Origin: Novosphingobium taihuense
GTDB lineage: Bacteria > Pseudomonadota > Alphaproteobacteria > Sphingomonadales > Sphingomonadaceae
Direction of reading: 5' to 3'
DNA: 64,000 bases
Assembly: GCF_007830315.1 (NCBI RefSeq)
Contig: NZ_VLKJ01000007.1
Location: 1 to 64,000 of the forward strand
Positions 17,395-26,048 of the stretch are shown here, piece by piece (the first letter of the stretch is position 1; every line of letters starts with the position of its first letter). The notes below the pieces were generated by a model. It was not told the DNA's origin. It was given only the letters and a program-made list of their open reading frames with translations, and searched no databases. The translations under genes and the position numbers were made by a program.

Positions 17395-18600
17395 ATGGCA
17401 AAAGTTCTCGTCATCGGCGCTGGCGGCGTCGGCTCGGTCGCGGTCCACAAGATGGCGATGAATTCGGACATCTTCACCGGCATTGCGCTGGCCAGCCGCA
17501 CCAAGAGCAAGTGCGACGCCATTGCGGCTTCGGTGAAGGAGCGCACTGGCGTTACCGTCGATACCTACCAGATCGACGCGGATGACGTTGCCGCGACCAC
17601 CGCGCTGATCAATGAGGTCAAGCCGGTGCTAGTCGTCAATCTTGCGCTGCCGTACCAGGACCTCAACATCATGGATGCCTGCCTCGCCGCGGGCGTCAAC
17701 TACATGGACACTGCGAACTACGAGCCGATCGACGAAGCGAAGTTCGAATATTCGTGGCAGTGGGCCTATCAGGACAAGTTCAAGGCCGCGGGCCTGATGG
17801 CGCTGCTGGGTTCGGGCTTCGATCCGGGTGTGACCAGCGTGTTCGCCACCTGGCTGCGCAAGCACAAGCTCGACACGATCCGCACGCTCGACATCCTCGA
17901 TTGCAACGGCGGCGATCACGGCCAGCACTTTGCCACCAACTTCAACCCGGAAATCAACATCCGCGAAGTGACCGCGCCTGCGCGGCACTACCTCAACGGT
18001 GAGTGGGTCGAGACGCCGGCACTGACCATCCGCCAGCAGTTCGACTTCGAGGAAGTCGGCCCGAAGAACATGTACCTGATGTACCACGAGGAACTCGAAA
18101 GCCTCGCGCATCACCTGCCCGAGATCGAGCGCATCCGTTTTTGGATGACCTTCGGCGACGCCTATATCACGCACCTGACCGTCCTGCAGAACGTGGGCAT
18201 GACCCGGATCGACCCGGTGATCTACGAGGGCAAGGAAATCATCCCTCTGCAGTTCCTGAAAGCCGTGCTGCCCGAACCTGCCTCGCTCGGCCCGACGACC
18301 AAGGGCAAGACCAATATCGGCGACATCGCCACGGGTCTGAAGGACGGGGTGGAGAAGACCTTCTACATCTACAACATCTGCGACCACGAAGACGCCTATC
18401 GCGAGACCGGCAACCAGGCAGTCAGCTACACCACCGGCGTTCCGGCGATGATCGGCGCGGCGATGATGGTGCAGGGCGTGTGGACCGGTGAGGGCGTGTT
18501 CAACATGGAACAGTTCGATCCCGATCCCTACATGGACATGCTGAACAACCACGGGCTGCCGTGGCAGGTGAAGGAACTGGCGGGACCCTTGGCGTTTTGA
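17395..18600 (+). CDS. carboxy(nor)spermidine dehydrogenase, saccharopine dehydrogenase family
   Basis: 401-residue NAD(P)-dependent enzyme that joins putrescine (or diaminopropane) with aspartate semialdehyde to make carboxyspermidine (or carboxynorspermidine). The Rossmann motif VIGAGGVGSVAVHKMA is at residues 5-20, followed by LASRTKSKC and NLALPYQDLNIMDAC, and the C-terminal saccharopine-reductase-like domain. The ATG at 17395 has GGAG eight bases upstream; a longer reading to 17341 is possible but adds an atypical tail. nspC lies two genes downstream and an ornithine decarboxylase three further, which makes a spermidine pathway independent of SpeE. Confidence 0.92.
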   Translation: MAKVLVIGAGGVGSVAVHKMAMNSDIFTGIALASRTKSKCDAIAASVKERTGVTVDTYQIDADDVAATTALINEVKPVLVVNLALPYQDLNIMDACLAAGVNYMDTANYEPIDEAKFEYSWQWAYQDKFKAAGLMALLGSGFDPGVTSVFATWLRKHKLDTIRTLDILDCNGGDHGQHFATNFNPEINIREVTAPARHYLNGEWVETPALTIRQQFDFEEVGPKNMYLMYHEELESLAHHLPEIERIRFWMTFGDAYITHLTVLQNVGMTRIDPVIYEGKEIIPLQFLKAVLPEPASLGPTTKGKTNIGDIATGLKDGVEKTFYIYNICDHEDAYRETGNQAVSYTTGVPAMIGAAMMVQGVWTGEGVFNMEQFDPDPYMDMLNNHGLPWQVKELAGPLAF

Positions 18601-18998
18601 TGTTGAGCGGATGGATGAAGGCCATGATGCTTGGGGCGCTGCTCGTTTCAGCGCCTCTTCAATCCGGCACTCCTTCATCAAAGAAGACTGCGGTCATTCC
18701 TCCGGCATACCGTGGGCAATGGACGAATCGCCTGGAGTTTTGCGGCGTAGATTCATGGGATGAGGATAGTAGTATTTGGGTTGGAGAGCGGTCTCTCGGT
18801 TATTTCGATAACTCTTACAAAGTTACTCGCATTTCCTTCGTGCGGGGCGCATTGCGCATAACCGTGAAACCAAGAAGTGATGCTGATATTAGTCCCATCA
18901 CTTTTCTCCGACTGGCACTGGATGGGCAGAAAATCTTTGTCTCGCCCTTTGACAAGGTGGGTTTGAAGCGCTGTCCGCCTCCTGAAGCGAAGGACTGA
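18600..18998 (+). CDS. hypothetical exported protein
   Basis: 132 residues, no family recognised. The N-terminus (MKAMMLGALLVSAPLQSG after a short basic lead) looks like a signal peptide. Two cysteines lie far apart (CGVDSWD and LKRCPPP). The ATG overlaps the dehydrogenase stop (TGATG), and the gene ends three bases before nspC. Its DNA is clearly AT-richer than both neighbours, notably at 18760-18850. It may be a late insertion between the two polyamine genes, but it keeps the tight spacing of an operon. Confidence 0.65.
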   Translation: MLSGWMKAMMLGALLVSAPLQSGTPSSKKTAVIPPAYRGQWTNRLEFCGVDSWDEDSSIWVGERSLGYFDNSYKVTRISFVRGALRITVKPRSDADISPITFLRLALDGQKIFVSPFDKVGLKRCPPPEAKD

Positions 18999-19000
18999 GA

Positions 19001-20200
19001 ATGGAAACCAGAGCCGGTGATCCGGGGGCGTTTGCGCAGTTTGACCTGAACCGGGTGGACAGTCCGGCGTTCGTTGTCGACGCTGCGAAGCTGCGGGCCA
19101 ATCTGGCGGTGCTGGCCGATGTGCGCGACCGGGCCGGGATCAAGGTGCTGGCAGCGCTCAAGGCGTTTTCGATGTGGAAGGTGGCGCCGATCGTCGGGGA
19201 GTATCTCGACGGGGTGTGCACGTCCGGCTTGTGGGAAGCCAAGCTGGCAGCCGAGCATTATTCTGGCGAGATCGCGACCTACTGTGCGGCGTACAAGGCG
19301 CAGGACATGGCTGAAATCCTGCAGCTTTCGGACCATGTAATCTTCAATTCGCCGGGACAACACGCGCGTTTCGCCGGAGAGATCGCATCGGCACAGGCCG
19401 CTGGCGATCAGTTCGACATCGGCCTCCGCATCAACCCGCTCCATGCCGAGGGCGAGGTGCCGCGCTATGATCCATGCGCGCCGCATTCGCGGCTGGGTTT
19501 TCCGGTGGATCAGTTGTTGCCCGAACACCTCGAAGGCGTTTCGGGGCTGCACTTCCACACGCTGTGCGAGCAGGACTTCGAGCCGCTGAAGCGTACTTGG
19601 GAAGCGCTTGAGGCGCGGATTGCGCCGTACTTCGGCCAGCTCAAATGGCTGAACTTTGGCGGCGGTCACCACATCACCCGCGCCGATTACCAGCGCGATG
19701 ATCTGGTCGCGTTTCTGCGCGAAGTGAAAGCGCGCACCGGTTGCGAGATCTACCTCGAACCGGGAGAGGCCGTGGCGCTCGATGCGGGAATTCTGGTCGG
19801 CACCGTGCTCGATACGCATTGGAACGGGATGCAGCTGGGCATCACCGACATTTCGGCAACCTGCCACATGCCCGATGTGATCGAGGCGCCCTATCGTCCG
19901 GCCATGCTGGGGGAACTGCCCATCGACGAGTACGAGGATGGTGGCGAGGGTGGTGCTCCGGTGCGTCTGGGCGGGCCTTCGTGCCTCGCCGGGGACGTGA
20001 TCGGCGATTACCGCCTGCCGAATGGTGCGGAGCCGGGCACGCGCTTCGCATTTCTCGATCAGGCGCACTACTCAATGGTCAAGACGACGACCTTCAACGG
20101 CGTGCCGTTGCCTTCGATCTGGCTGTGGGACAGCGAGAGCGACCGCCTCGAGAAGGTGAAGGGTTTCACTTACGAGGACTTCCGCGACCGTCTTTCCTGA
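19001..20200 (+). CDS. nspC: carboxynorspermidine decarboxylase
   Basis: PLP decarboxylase of the alanine-racemase fold that converts carboxyspermidine or carboxynorspermidine to the free polyamine. The PLP lysine is K54 in LAALKAFS. Family marks are CTSGLWEAKLA, HFHTLCEQ (substrate side), NFGGGHHI and LEPGEAV. 399 residues, full length. It acts directly after the dehydrogenase encoded upstream. Start ATG 19001 follows the previous stop closely. Confidence 0.94.
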   Translation: METRAGDPGAFAQFDLNRVDSPAFVVDAAKLRANLAVLADVRDRAGIKVLAALKAFSMWKVAPIVGEYLDGVCTSGLWEAKLAAEHYSGEIATYCAAYKAQDMAEILQLSDHVIFNSPGQHARFAGEIASAQAAGDQFDIGLRINPLHAEGEVPRYDPCAPHSRLGFPVDQLLPEHLEGVSGLHFHTLCEQDFEPLKRTWEALEARIAPYFGQLKWLNFGGGHHITRADYQRDDLVAFLREVKARTGCEIYLEPGEAVALDAGILVGTVLDTHWNGMQLGITDISATCHMPDVIEAPYRPAMLGELPIDEYEDGGEGGAPVRLGGPSCLAGDVIGDYRLPNGAEPGTRFAFLDQAHYSMVKTTTFNGVPLPSIWLWDSESDRLEKVKGFTYEDFRDRLS

Positions 20201-20241
20201 TGCATGCTGCCTGCTGACAAGGATGTAGGCGGGAGAGTGCA

Positions 20242-21468
20242 ATGGCGGGGGAAGTGCTCGATGGGATGACCAGCGATCCGGTGCGCATGGGCTGGATGGA
20301 AGGCAACCCGCCGCCAGCCGACCGCCTGCTCCTCGCCTCGCGCGCGGATCACATGCGCTTTCCGATGATCCGCTGGTCGTACTCCAACATGCGGCAGTTC
20401 GTGCCCTCGCGCCGGGTGGCAGCTTCGGGGCAGGGCGTGCCGTTCGAGAGGGCGTTGCGGGAGGATCTGGGGCAGGTTGCGTTCGTGCCGCTGAATGCGG
20501 AAGCGCCCGTCACATTCGAGCAATCGCTGACGCAGGCCTTCACCGATGGCATCATCGTGCTCCATCGCGGCAAGGTGGTGTTCGAACGCTGGTTCGGGGT
20601 GACAGGCCCGGAGACGCGGCACATCGCGTTCTCGGTCACCAAGAGCTTCGTCGGCACGATTGCCGAGATGCTGGTCGATGAGGGCAGGCTGGACCCGGCG
20701 GCGCTGGCGTCGGACTACCTGCCGGAGCTGCCAGGCAGCGGTTTCGGCGATGCCACCGTGCGGCAGGTGCTCGACATGACCACGGCGCTCGATTTCTCAG
20801 AGGACTATGCTGATCCCAACTCGGGCATCGGGGCCTACAGCGCGGCTCTGGGGCTGACGCCTCGTCCGGTGGACTATGCCGGGCCGATCGACCTTGCTTC
20901 ATATCTGCCGACTATCGGCAAGGCCGGGGAGCATGGGCTGGGCTTCACCTATCGCACGCCCAACACCGAAGTCCTGGCGTGGATGATCGCGCGGATCGAG
21001 GGCAAACACTTTGCCGATGTGCTGAGCGATCGCCTGTGGCAGCCTCTCGATATGCTCGGCGATGCGGACCTGATCGTGGACGAGGCGGGTACTGCCTTCG
21101 CCGGTGGCGGGTTGAACCTGCGATTGGAGGACTTGGCACGCTTTGGCGAGGCGATGCGGCTTGGAGGTGTTGGCGTCATTCCCGAAGCGGTGGTGGAGCG
21201 GGCAACCCATGGTGGCGATGCGGCACATTTCGATCGCAATCGCTACCCGCAACTGCCGGGCTGGAGCTATGGCAGCCAGTGGTGGATCAGCAACAACAAC
21301 CGAGGTTGCTTCTCCGCGCGCGGCATCCACGGGCAGACTCTTTGGGTCGATCCGGCTGCCGAAATGACGGTTGCACGATTCGCATCGCACCCGACCGCGG
21401 CGAACGGTGCCAACGATCCGCTCTCACTTCCGGCATGGGCGGCGTTGGCGGATCACTTAAGTTCCTGA
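20242..21468 (+). CDS. serine hydrolase, beta-lactamase/esterase family
   Basis: 408 residues of the class C beta-lactamase/DD-peptidase fold, closest in look to 6-aminohexanoate-dimer hydrolase and EstB-type esterases. The catalytic SxxK is SVTKSF (about residue 133), YRTPNTE supplies the Tyr motif and GIHGQTLW the third motif. There is no signal peptide, so it is probably cytoplasmic. It lies between nspC and the ornithine decarboxylase; whether it acts on a polyamine amide is speculation. Confidence 0.87.
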   Translation: MAGEVLDGMTSDPVRMGWMEGNPPPADRLLLASRADHMRFPMIRWSYSNMRQFVPSRRVAASGQGVPFERALREDLGQVAFVPLNAEAPVTFEQSLTQAFTDGIIVLHRGKVVFERWFGVTGPETRHIAFSVTKSFVGTIAEMLVDEGRLDPAALASDYLPELPGSGFGDATVRQVLDMTTALDFSEDYADPNSGIGAYSAALGLTPRPVDYAGPIDLASYLPTIGKAGEHGLGFTYRTPNTEVLAWMIARIEGKHFADVLSDRLWQPLDMLGDADLIVDEAGTAFAGGGLNLRLEDLARFGEAMRLGGVGVIPEAVVERATHGGDAAHFDRNRYPQLPGWSYGSQWWISNNNRGCFSARGIHGQTLWVDPAAEMTVARFASHPTAANGANDPLSLPAWAALADHLSS

Positions 21469-21502
21469 TTTTCTGCGATCTCTCTGGAATTTTTTCATTT
21501 TC

Positions 21503-21531
21503 CTGACAGCAGTTTTCTTGCCCGTTATTTT
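21503..21531 (+). promoter_or_regulatory. putative promoter of the ornithine decarboxylase
   Basis: CTGACA (21503-21508), a 17-base spacer and TATTTT (21526-21531) give a fair sigma70 promoter. Transcription would start near 21538 and leave a leader of about 100 bases before the TTG start at 21641, long enough to hold the hairpin described next. Confidence 0.45.
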
Positions 21532-21537
21532 CACTTG

Positions 21538-21640
21538 AGATTCAGACACAGGGGCTTATTACCCCCCTCTCGCTGCCCCATGGGGACTTCCAAACCGCAA
21601 GGCAGCTTCGTTCAACTGTTCCGTTTGGGGGTCCCTTGAG
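21538..21640 (+). ncRNA. structured leader of the ornithine decarboxylase (speF-leader-like)
   Basis: The leader has a long stem: GGGAC-tt-CCAAAC (21583-21595) pairs with GTTTGG-gg-GTCCC (21623-21635), eleven pairs around a 2x2 internal loop, with a 27-base apical loop. The only purine-rich run before the start, GGGGG at 21627-21631, lies in the 3' arm and is the likely ribosome binding site for the TTG at 21641, so the fold would hide it. A speF leader element upstream of alphaproteobacterial ornithine decarboxylases is known; I cannot align to its model here, so family membership is inferred from position. Confidence 0.5.
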
Positions 21641-22864
21641 TTGCACCATCATCCTGACGCACTGGCTGTAGTTCGCGCCTCCGCGCCTGAACAACCCGCC
21701 ATTTTGAACCGTCCGCACGCCGCAGCGCGCGCTGCCCGCTTCTTTGTCGAGAAGTTTCCGGGCAAGTCTCTCTATGCGGTAAAGGCGAATCCGTCGGCAG
21801 ACCTGATCCGCATCCTGTGGGATTCGGGCGTGACGCATTATGACGTCGCCTCGATCGCCGAAGTGCGCCTGGTGCGCGAAACGCTGCCAGACGCAGTGCT
21901 ATGCTTCATGCATCCGGTAAAGGCTCCGTCGGCGATCCGCGAAGCCTATCACACCTATGGCGTGCGCGTGTTCAGCCTCGATTCGATCGAGGAACTGGAG
22001 AAGATCAAGGCGGCAACGGCTGATGCCGATGGCAACGTGCCCGAGGACCTGACGCTGTGCGTGCGCCTGCGCGTCTCGTCGGAGTATTCGGAACTCAGCC
22101 TCGCGTCGAAGTTCGGTTGCGATCTGGCCAATGCAGCGGAACTGCTGCAGGCGACCCGTCAGGTTGCGGATTCGCTTGGCGTGTGCTTCCACGTCGGCAG
22201 CCAGTCGATGAGCCCCCACGCCTATGTCCAGGCGCTGGAGCGCGTTCGTGCGGCGATCGTCGATGCTTCGGTCCTCGTCGACATCATCGACGTGGGCGGT
22301 GGCTTCCCGTCGATCTATCCGGGCATGGAACCGCCGCCGCTCGAAGATTACTTCGGCGTTATCGATCGCACCTATGAATCGCTGCCGGTGTCGTACTCGG
22401 CCGAGCTGTGGTGCGAGCCGGGCCGGGCGCTCTGCGCTGAGTACAACTCGATGATCGTGCGCGTCGAGCGTCGCCGCGGGACTGAGCTGTATATCAATGA
22501 TGGTGCCTATGGCGCGCTGTTCGATGCGGCCCATGTAGGCTGGCGTTTCCCCGTGCGCGTGCTGCGCGACGAGGTGGCCAACGATGTCGATACCGAGATC
22601 GAACTCGAGCCGTTCAGCTTCTACGGCCCGACCTGCGACGACATGGACCACATGGAAGGTCCGTTCGAACTGCCGGTGGACGTGAAGGTGGGCGACTACA
22701 TCGAGATCGGCATGCTCGGCGCCTATGGCGCGGCGATGAAGACCGCGTTCAACGGCTTCGGCGCGACGGACGTGTTCGAAGTCTCGGACGAGCCGATGGC
22801 CAGCCAGTACCGCGGCGATCGCCGCGATCCGCGGGTCTCGGACAATGTGGTCTCGCTGCGCTGA
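21641..22864 (+). CDS. ornithine decarboxylase, alanine-racemase fold
   Basis: Fold-type III PLP decarboxylase making putrescine from ornithine (family members may also use lysine). 407 residues, the short eukaryote-like form. The PLP lysine is K48 in YAVKANPS; FHVGSQ, DVGGGFPS and CEPGRAL follow, and the active-site cysteine segment is GPTCDDMD near residue 330. Translation most likely starts at TTG 21641, since no ATG or GTG gives a sensible N-terminus. Its product would feed the carboxyspermidine pathway encoded 3-4 kb upstream. A terminator follows directly. Confidence 0.92.
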   Translation: MHHHPDALAVVRASAPEQPAILNRPHAAARAARFFVEKFPGKSLYAVKANPSADLIRILWDSGVTHYDVASIAEVRLVRETLPDAVLCFMHPVKAPSAIREAYHTYGVRVFSLDSIEELEKIKAATADADGNVPEDLTLCVRLRVSSEYSELSLASKFGCDLANAAELLQATRQVADSLGVCFHVGSQSMSPHAYVQALERVRAAIVDASVLVDIIDVGGGFPSIYPGMEPPPLEDYFGVIDRTYESLPVSYSAELWCEPGRALCAEYNSMIVRVERRRGTELYINDGAYGALFDAAHVGWRFPVRVLRDEVANDVDTEIELEPFSFYGPTCDDMDHMEGPFELPVDVKVGDYIEIGMLGAYGAAMKTAFNGFGATDVFEVSDEPMASQYRGDRRDPRVSDNVVSLR

Positions 22865-22890
22865 TCAAGGCTGAAGCAGACTGAATTGAG

Positions 22891-22917
22891 AAGGCCCTGC
22901 CGGAAGGTGGGGCCTTT
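22891..22917 (+). terminator. terminator after the ornithine decarboxylase
   Basis: AAGGCCC (22891-22897) and GGGGCCTT (22909-22916) form a GC-rich stem that runs into TTTT. It stands 27 bases after the decarboxylase stop and just before the convergent nitroreductase gene. Confidence 0.8.
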
Positions 22918-22930
22918 TCGTTGTTAGCTC

Positions 22931-23611
22931 TCAGAACCCCACGAACCGCGCGGCTTCGTCCACGCTCTTGCGGTTGCTGACGACTGCATTGGCGGGGAAG
23001 TCCGGGTCGGGCCAGCCGAGAGCGACCGCCTTCATGATGATCTGGTCATCGGGAATGCCAGCGTGTTCGCGCACGACGGGCGATTGCATGATGCCCTGAG
23101 AGTTGATCACGCAGCCGAGCCCACGTGACCATGCCGCGTTGACCAGCGCTGTCGTGACCGCGCCGCAGTCGAATGCCGTGTCATCGCTGCCAGACAGTTC
23201 GCGGTCGTATGTGATGATTACGCAGACAGGCGCATCGAACTGGCGGAAGCCGCGAAGGACCCAGTCCTTCCGGGCCGCGGCATCATCGCGAGCTATGCCC
23301 ATGGCTCCGAACAGTTGCTTGGCGACCTCGACCTGTCGTTCGCGATGAACCCCGGCAAACGCTTCGCCCCGGCGGAATTCGCGGCTGTCAGGCTCGCCCG
23401 CAAGGATGCGCTCGGTGTTGCCCCTGCGGATGCGGTCAAGCGGCTCGCCTGTGATGACGTGGAAGTGCCAGGGCTGCGTGTTCATCGAAGTGGGTGAGCG
23501 CATGGCGAGCGTCAACACTTCCTCGATCAGCGCCTGTGGGACTGGCTTGTCGAGATAGCCCCGGATGGAACGGCGGCCGAGGACTACTTCGTCGTACGTC
23601 TGCGCAGGCAT
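22931..23611 (-). CDS. nitroreductase family protein
   Basis: FMN-dependent oxidoreductase of the NfsB/BluB-like fold, 226 residues, probably cytoplasmic. The FMN phosphate-binding RRSIRGY is at about residues 13-19, SPTSMNTQPWHF follows, and the C-terminal half has GCVINSQGI and ALGWPDP. Substrate unknown. I start at the ATG at 23611, which has GGGAG six bases upstream; a longer reading to 23668 would run over a palindrome and adds an unlikely hydrophobic lead. A TTAAC-N6-GTTAA repeat directly upstream may be its operator. Confidence 0.88.
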   Translation of the reverse strand: MPAQTYDEVVLGRRSIRGYLDKPVPQALIEEVLTLAMRSPTSMNTQPWHFHVITGEPLDRIRRGNTERILAGEPDSREFRRGEAFAGVHRERQVEVAKQLFGAMGIARDDAAARKDWVLRGFRQFDAPVCVIITYDRELSGSDDTAFDCGAVTTALVNAAWSRGLGCVINSQGIMQSPVVREHAGIPDDQIIMKAVALGWPDPDFPANAVVSNRKSVDEAARFVGF

Positions 23612-23625
23612 GAATGCTCCCGGAT

Positions 23626-23641
23626 TTAACTGTCCGGTTAA
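23626..23641. promoter_or_regulatory. inverted repeat TTAAC-N6-GTTAA
   Basis: TTAACTGTCCGGTTAA lies 15 bases upstream of the nitroreductase start. It is the size and symmetry of a dimeric repressor site. The regulator is not in this window and I cannot name it. Confidence 0.35.
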
Positions 23642-23676
23642 CATTAGCGCTGATTGAAGGAAAGGCAACGCCGACG

Positions 23677-23705
23677 AAAAAGCCCTCCCGGATCAGGGGA
23701 GGGCT
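23677..23705 (-). terminator. terminator of hemA
   Basis: On the minus strand AGCCCTCCC, a short loop and GGGAGGGCT are followed by TTTTT. The 9-bp stem lies about 25 bases after the hemA stop. On the plus strand it is also followed by CTTTT. Confidence 0.8.
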
Positions 23706-23727
23706 CTTTTATCGCGGAAGGCGGGGG

Positions 23728-24948
23728 TTACGCTGCCTTGCGCAGTTCCAGCTCCATTCGCTGCCAGATCTCCACCAGCGCTTCGGCCAGTTCGTCCATC
23801 ATCGGTTGGGTGTGAGATGGGCCGGGGGTGAAGCGCAGGCGCTCCGTGCCGCGCGGAACGGTGGGGAAATTGATTGGCTGCACATAGACGCCATATTCGG
23901 CGAGCAGGATGTCGGCGATCTTCTTGGCGCGGACCGGATCGCCGACCATCAGGGGCACGATGTGCGTGGTCGACGGCATGACCGGCAGGCCTGCATCTGC
24001 GAAAGCCTTCTTGAGATAGGCGGCGGCAGCCTGCTGGCCCTCACGCTCCTCGCTCGATGCCTTGAGGTGGCGGACAGAGGCGAGAACGCCTGCGACCAGA
24101 ACCGGCGAGAGCGAGGTGGTGAAGATGAAGCCGGGGGCGTAGGAACGGATCACGTCGATGATCTTGCGATCGGCAGCGATGTAGCCGCCCATAACGCCGA
24201 AGGCCTTGCCCAGCGTACCCTCGATGATGTCGATGCGGTGCGCCGCCTCGTCACGGTCGGTGATGCCACCGCCGCGCGGGCCGTACATGCCGACAGCGTG
24301 AACCTCGTCGATATAGGTCAGCGCGTTGTACTTTTCCGCAAGGTCGCAGAAAGCGTGGATCGGGGCGACGTCGCCGTCCATCGAATAGACGCTCTCGAAC
24401 GCGATCAGCTTGGGCACGTTCGGGTCAGTCTCGGCGAGCAGTTCTTCCAGATGCTCGACATCGTTGTGACGGAAAACCTTCTTTTCCGCGCCCGAATTGC
24501 GGATGCCCGCGATCATCGAGGCGTGGTTCAGTTCGTCGGAGAAGATCACGCAGCCCGGCAGGATCTTGGCGAGCGTGGACAGCGTTGCGTCGTTCGAGAC
24601 GTAACCGCTGGTGAAGAGGAGCGCGCCTTCCTTGCCGTGCAGGTCGGCCAGCTCTTCCTCAAGCTGGATGTGGTAGTGCGTGTTGCCGCCGATGTTGCGC
24701 GTGCCGCCCGAGCCTGCGCCGACGTTGTGCAGCGCCTCTTCCATGGCGGCGATGACCTTGGGGTGCTGGCCCATCGCAAGGTAATCGTTCGAGCACCACA
24801 CCGTGATCGGCTTGGGCCCGTTGTGTCCGGCAAAGCAGCGCGCGTTGGGGTACGCCCCCTTGTTGCGCAGGATGTCGATGAAAACGCGGTAGCGGCCTTC
24901 GGAGTGCAAGCGCTCGATGGCAGAATCGAAAACCTGATCGTAATTCAC
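23728..24948 (-). CDS. hemA: 5-aminolevulinate synthase
   Basis: PLP enzyme condensing glycine and succinyl-CoA to 5-aminolevulinate, the first haem step in alphaproteobacteria (Shemin pathway). 406 residues. The PLP lysine is K248 in [19 protein letters not shown] lies before it, and the glycine-rich [19 protein letters not shown] is near residues 75-93. The ATG at 24948 gives the usual N-terminus. About 150 bases of non-coding DNA precede it; I see no FNR or other clear site there. Its own terminator follows. Confidence 0.97.
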   Translation of the reverse strand: MNYDQVFDSAIERLHSEGRYRVFIDILRNKGAYPNARCFAGHNGPKPITVWCSNDYLAMGQHPKVIAAMEEALHNVGAGSGGTRNIGGNTHYHIQLEEELADLHGKEGALLFTSGYVSNDATLSTLAKILPGCVIFSDELNHASMIAGIRNSGAEKKVFRHNDVEHLEELLAETDPNVPKLIAFESVYSMDGDVAPIHAFCDLAEKYNALTYIDEVHAVGMYGPRGGGITDRDEAAHRIDIIEGTLGKAFGVMGGYIAADRKIIDVIRSYAPGFIFTTSLSPVLVAGVLASVRHLKASSEEREGQQAAAAYLKKAFADAGLPVMPSTTHIVPLMVGDPVRAKKIADILLAEYGVYVQPINFPTVPRGTERLRFTPGPSHTQPMMDELAEALVEIWQRMELELRKAA

Positions 24949-25100
24949 CCCGCCGCTCCTTCCTGCAACAAGGACGTTTCCGTCCCTGGGAGCCCGATCC
25001 CGTTGGGCCCACCGGCGAATGGGCGGCTTCTACGCCTGTTGTTTTCGCTTTGCCAGCAGGATTTGGTGTAACTGCCCGAAAGTCGGAGACAGTTTGTGCG

Positions 25101-26021
25101 CTAATCGGCCTTTCGGGCAGGTATGAGTTCGCGCGCAGGGGCTATGCCGTTGAGCTGTGCGTTGACGATTGTCCAATCGGCATCGTGCGATGGCAATATG
25201 ACAAGGTCCTTGTCCCGCTCCTTCAAGGCCTTGAGACCTTTAAGCCAGCCGATCACGGCCGGCCTGTCCTCAGGGACCATCCAGTCTGCCAAGAGCCGCG
25301 AGCGGGGTGTCGGGACTTCGGCGTTGACCGAAAGAGACACCGTGTCTCCCCCGAAGATGTACTCGCGGCCCGAGGCCAGGCGGACATAGAACATTTCCGA
25401 TGCCGGGGTGTGCCCGGGAGTCTGGATCGCAACCACGCCGGGCGCGATGGCTTCCACGGGCTTCAGTTCGCGAGTCTCGCTGATCAGGCGGGCATTCTCG
25501 CGCCAGAGCGAGTTGATGTTGCCGAGCATTCCGGGCGTGATCACCGCCTTGTCGACGATGTCCTCGAAGCGCTGGTGATCAAGAAATGCTCCAACGTGGT
25601 CGATATGGGCGTGGGTGAACAGGATCATCTCGCTCTCGTCCATCCACCGCTCCACCAGCCTGCGAGCGTTGTCGTCGTAGTGCTTGAAACCCATGGTGAG
25701 CGCATCGGCGCGTGACAGGCCCGGATCGATCACGATGCCGCCACCCGGCGTCGTCAGCCGCCAGGCGAAGACGCCGGAAGTGACCTGTCTCAGGCCGGTG
25801 CCTGCCGCCAAGGCCGCTCCCGGAACGTAGCGCGTGGCGATCGCTGCGAAGGTGATCGCGGTCGGCTTCTGGCCCGGAATTGCGTCTGCCGCCTTTCGCA
25901 GCTCGGCCAGATCAAACTTGCGCGCCGGGACATTGGCTGGACCGGCATTCACCAGCAGCCAGTAGTAGGCGAGCGCCAGCACCAGCAGCACAGCGATCAA
26001 GCCCTTGGAAAATCGACTCAC
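25101..26021 (-). CDS. MBL-fold metallo-hydrolase, membrane-anchored
   Basis: 306 residues with one N-terminal membrane segment (FSKGLIAVLLVLALAYYWLLV) and a metallo-beta-lactamase domain placed in the periplasm. The metal motif THAHIDHVG is near residue 135, TPGHTPASEM and FGGDTVS follow, and LPSHD supplies a late histidine. This fits lactonase-like hydrolases; the substrate is unknown. I start at the GTG at 26021 with GGGGG upstream. A TTG at 26042 would add seven residues. It follows murI with 27 bases between. Confidence 0.85.
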   Translation of the reverse strand: MSRFSKGLIAVLLVLALAYYWLLVNAGPANVPARKFDLAELRKAADAIPGQKPTAITFAAIATRYVPGAALAAGTGLRQVTSGVFAWRLTTPGGGIVIDPGLSRADALTMGFKHYDDNARRLVERWMDESEMILFTHAHIDHVGAFLDHQRFEDIVDKAVITPGMLGNINSLWRENARLISETRELKPVEAIAPGVVAIQTPGHTPASEMFYVRLASGREYIFGGDTVSLSVNAEVPTPRSRLLADWMVPEDRPAVIGWLKGLKALKERDKDLVILPSHDADWTIVNAQLNGIAPARELIPARKAD

Positions 26022-26048
26022 GCGGAGGCCCCCGTTACCCAAGCCACG

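Noticed and set aside
23626..23642. CtrA-type site (TTAA-N7-TTAA).
   Set aside because: The spacing is eight bases, not seven; the inverted-repeat reading fits better.
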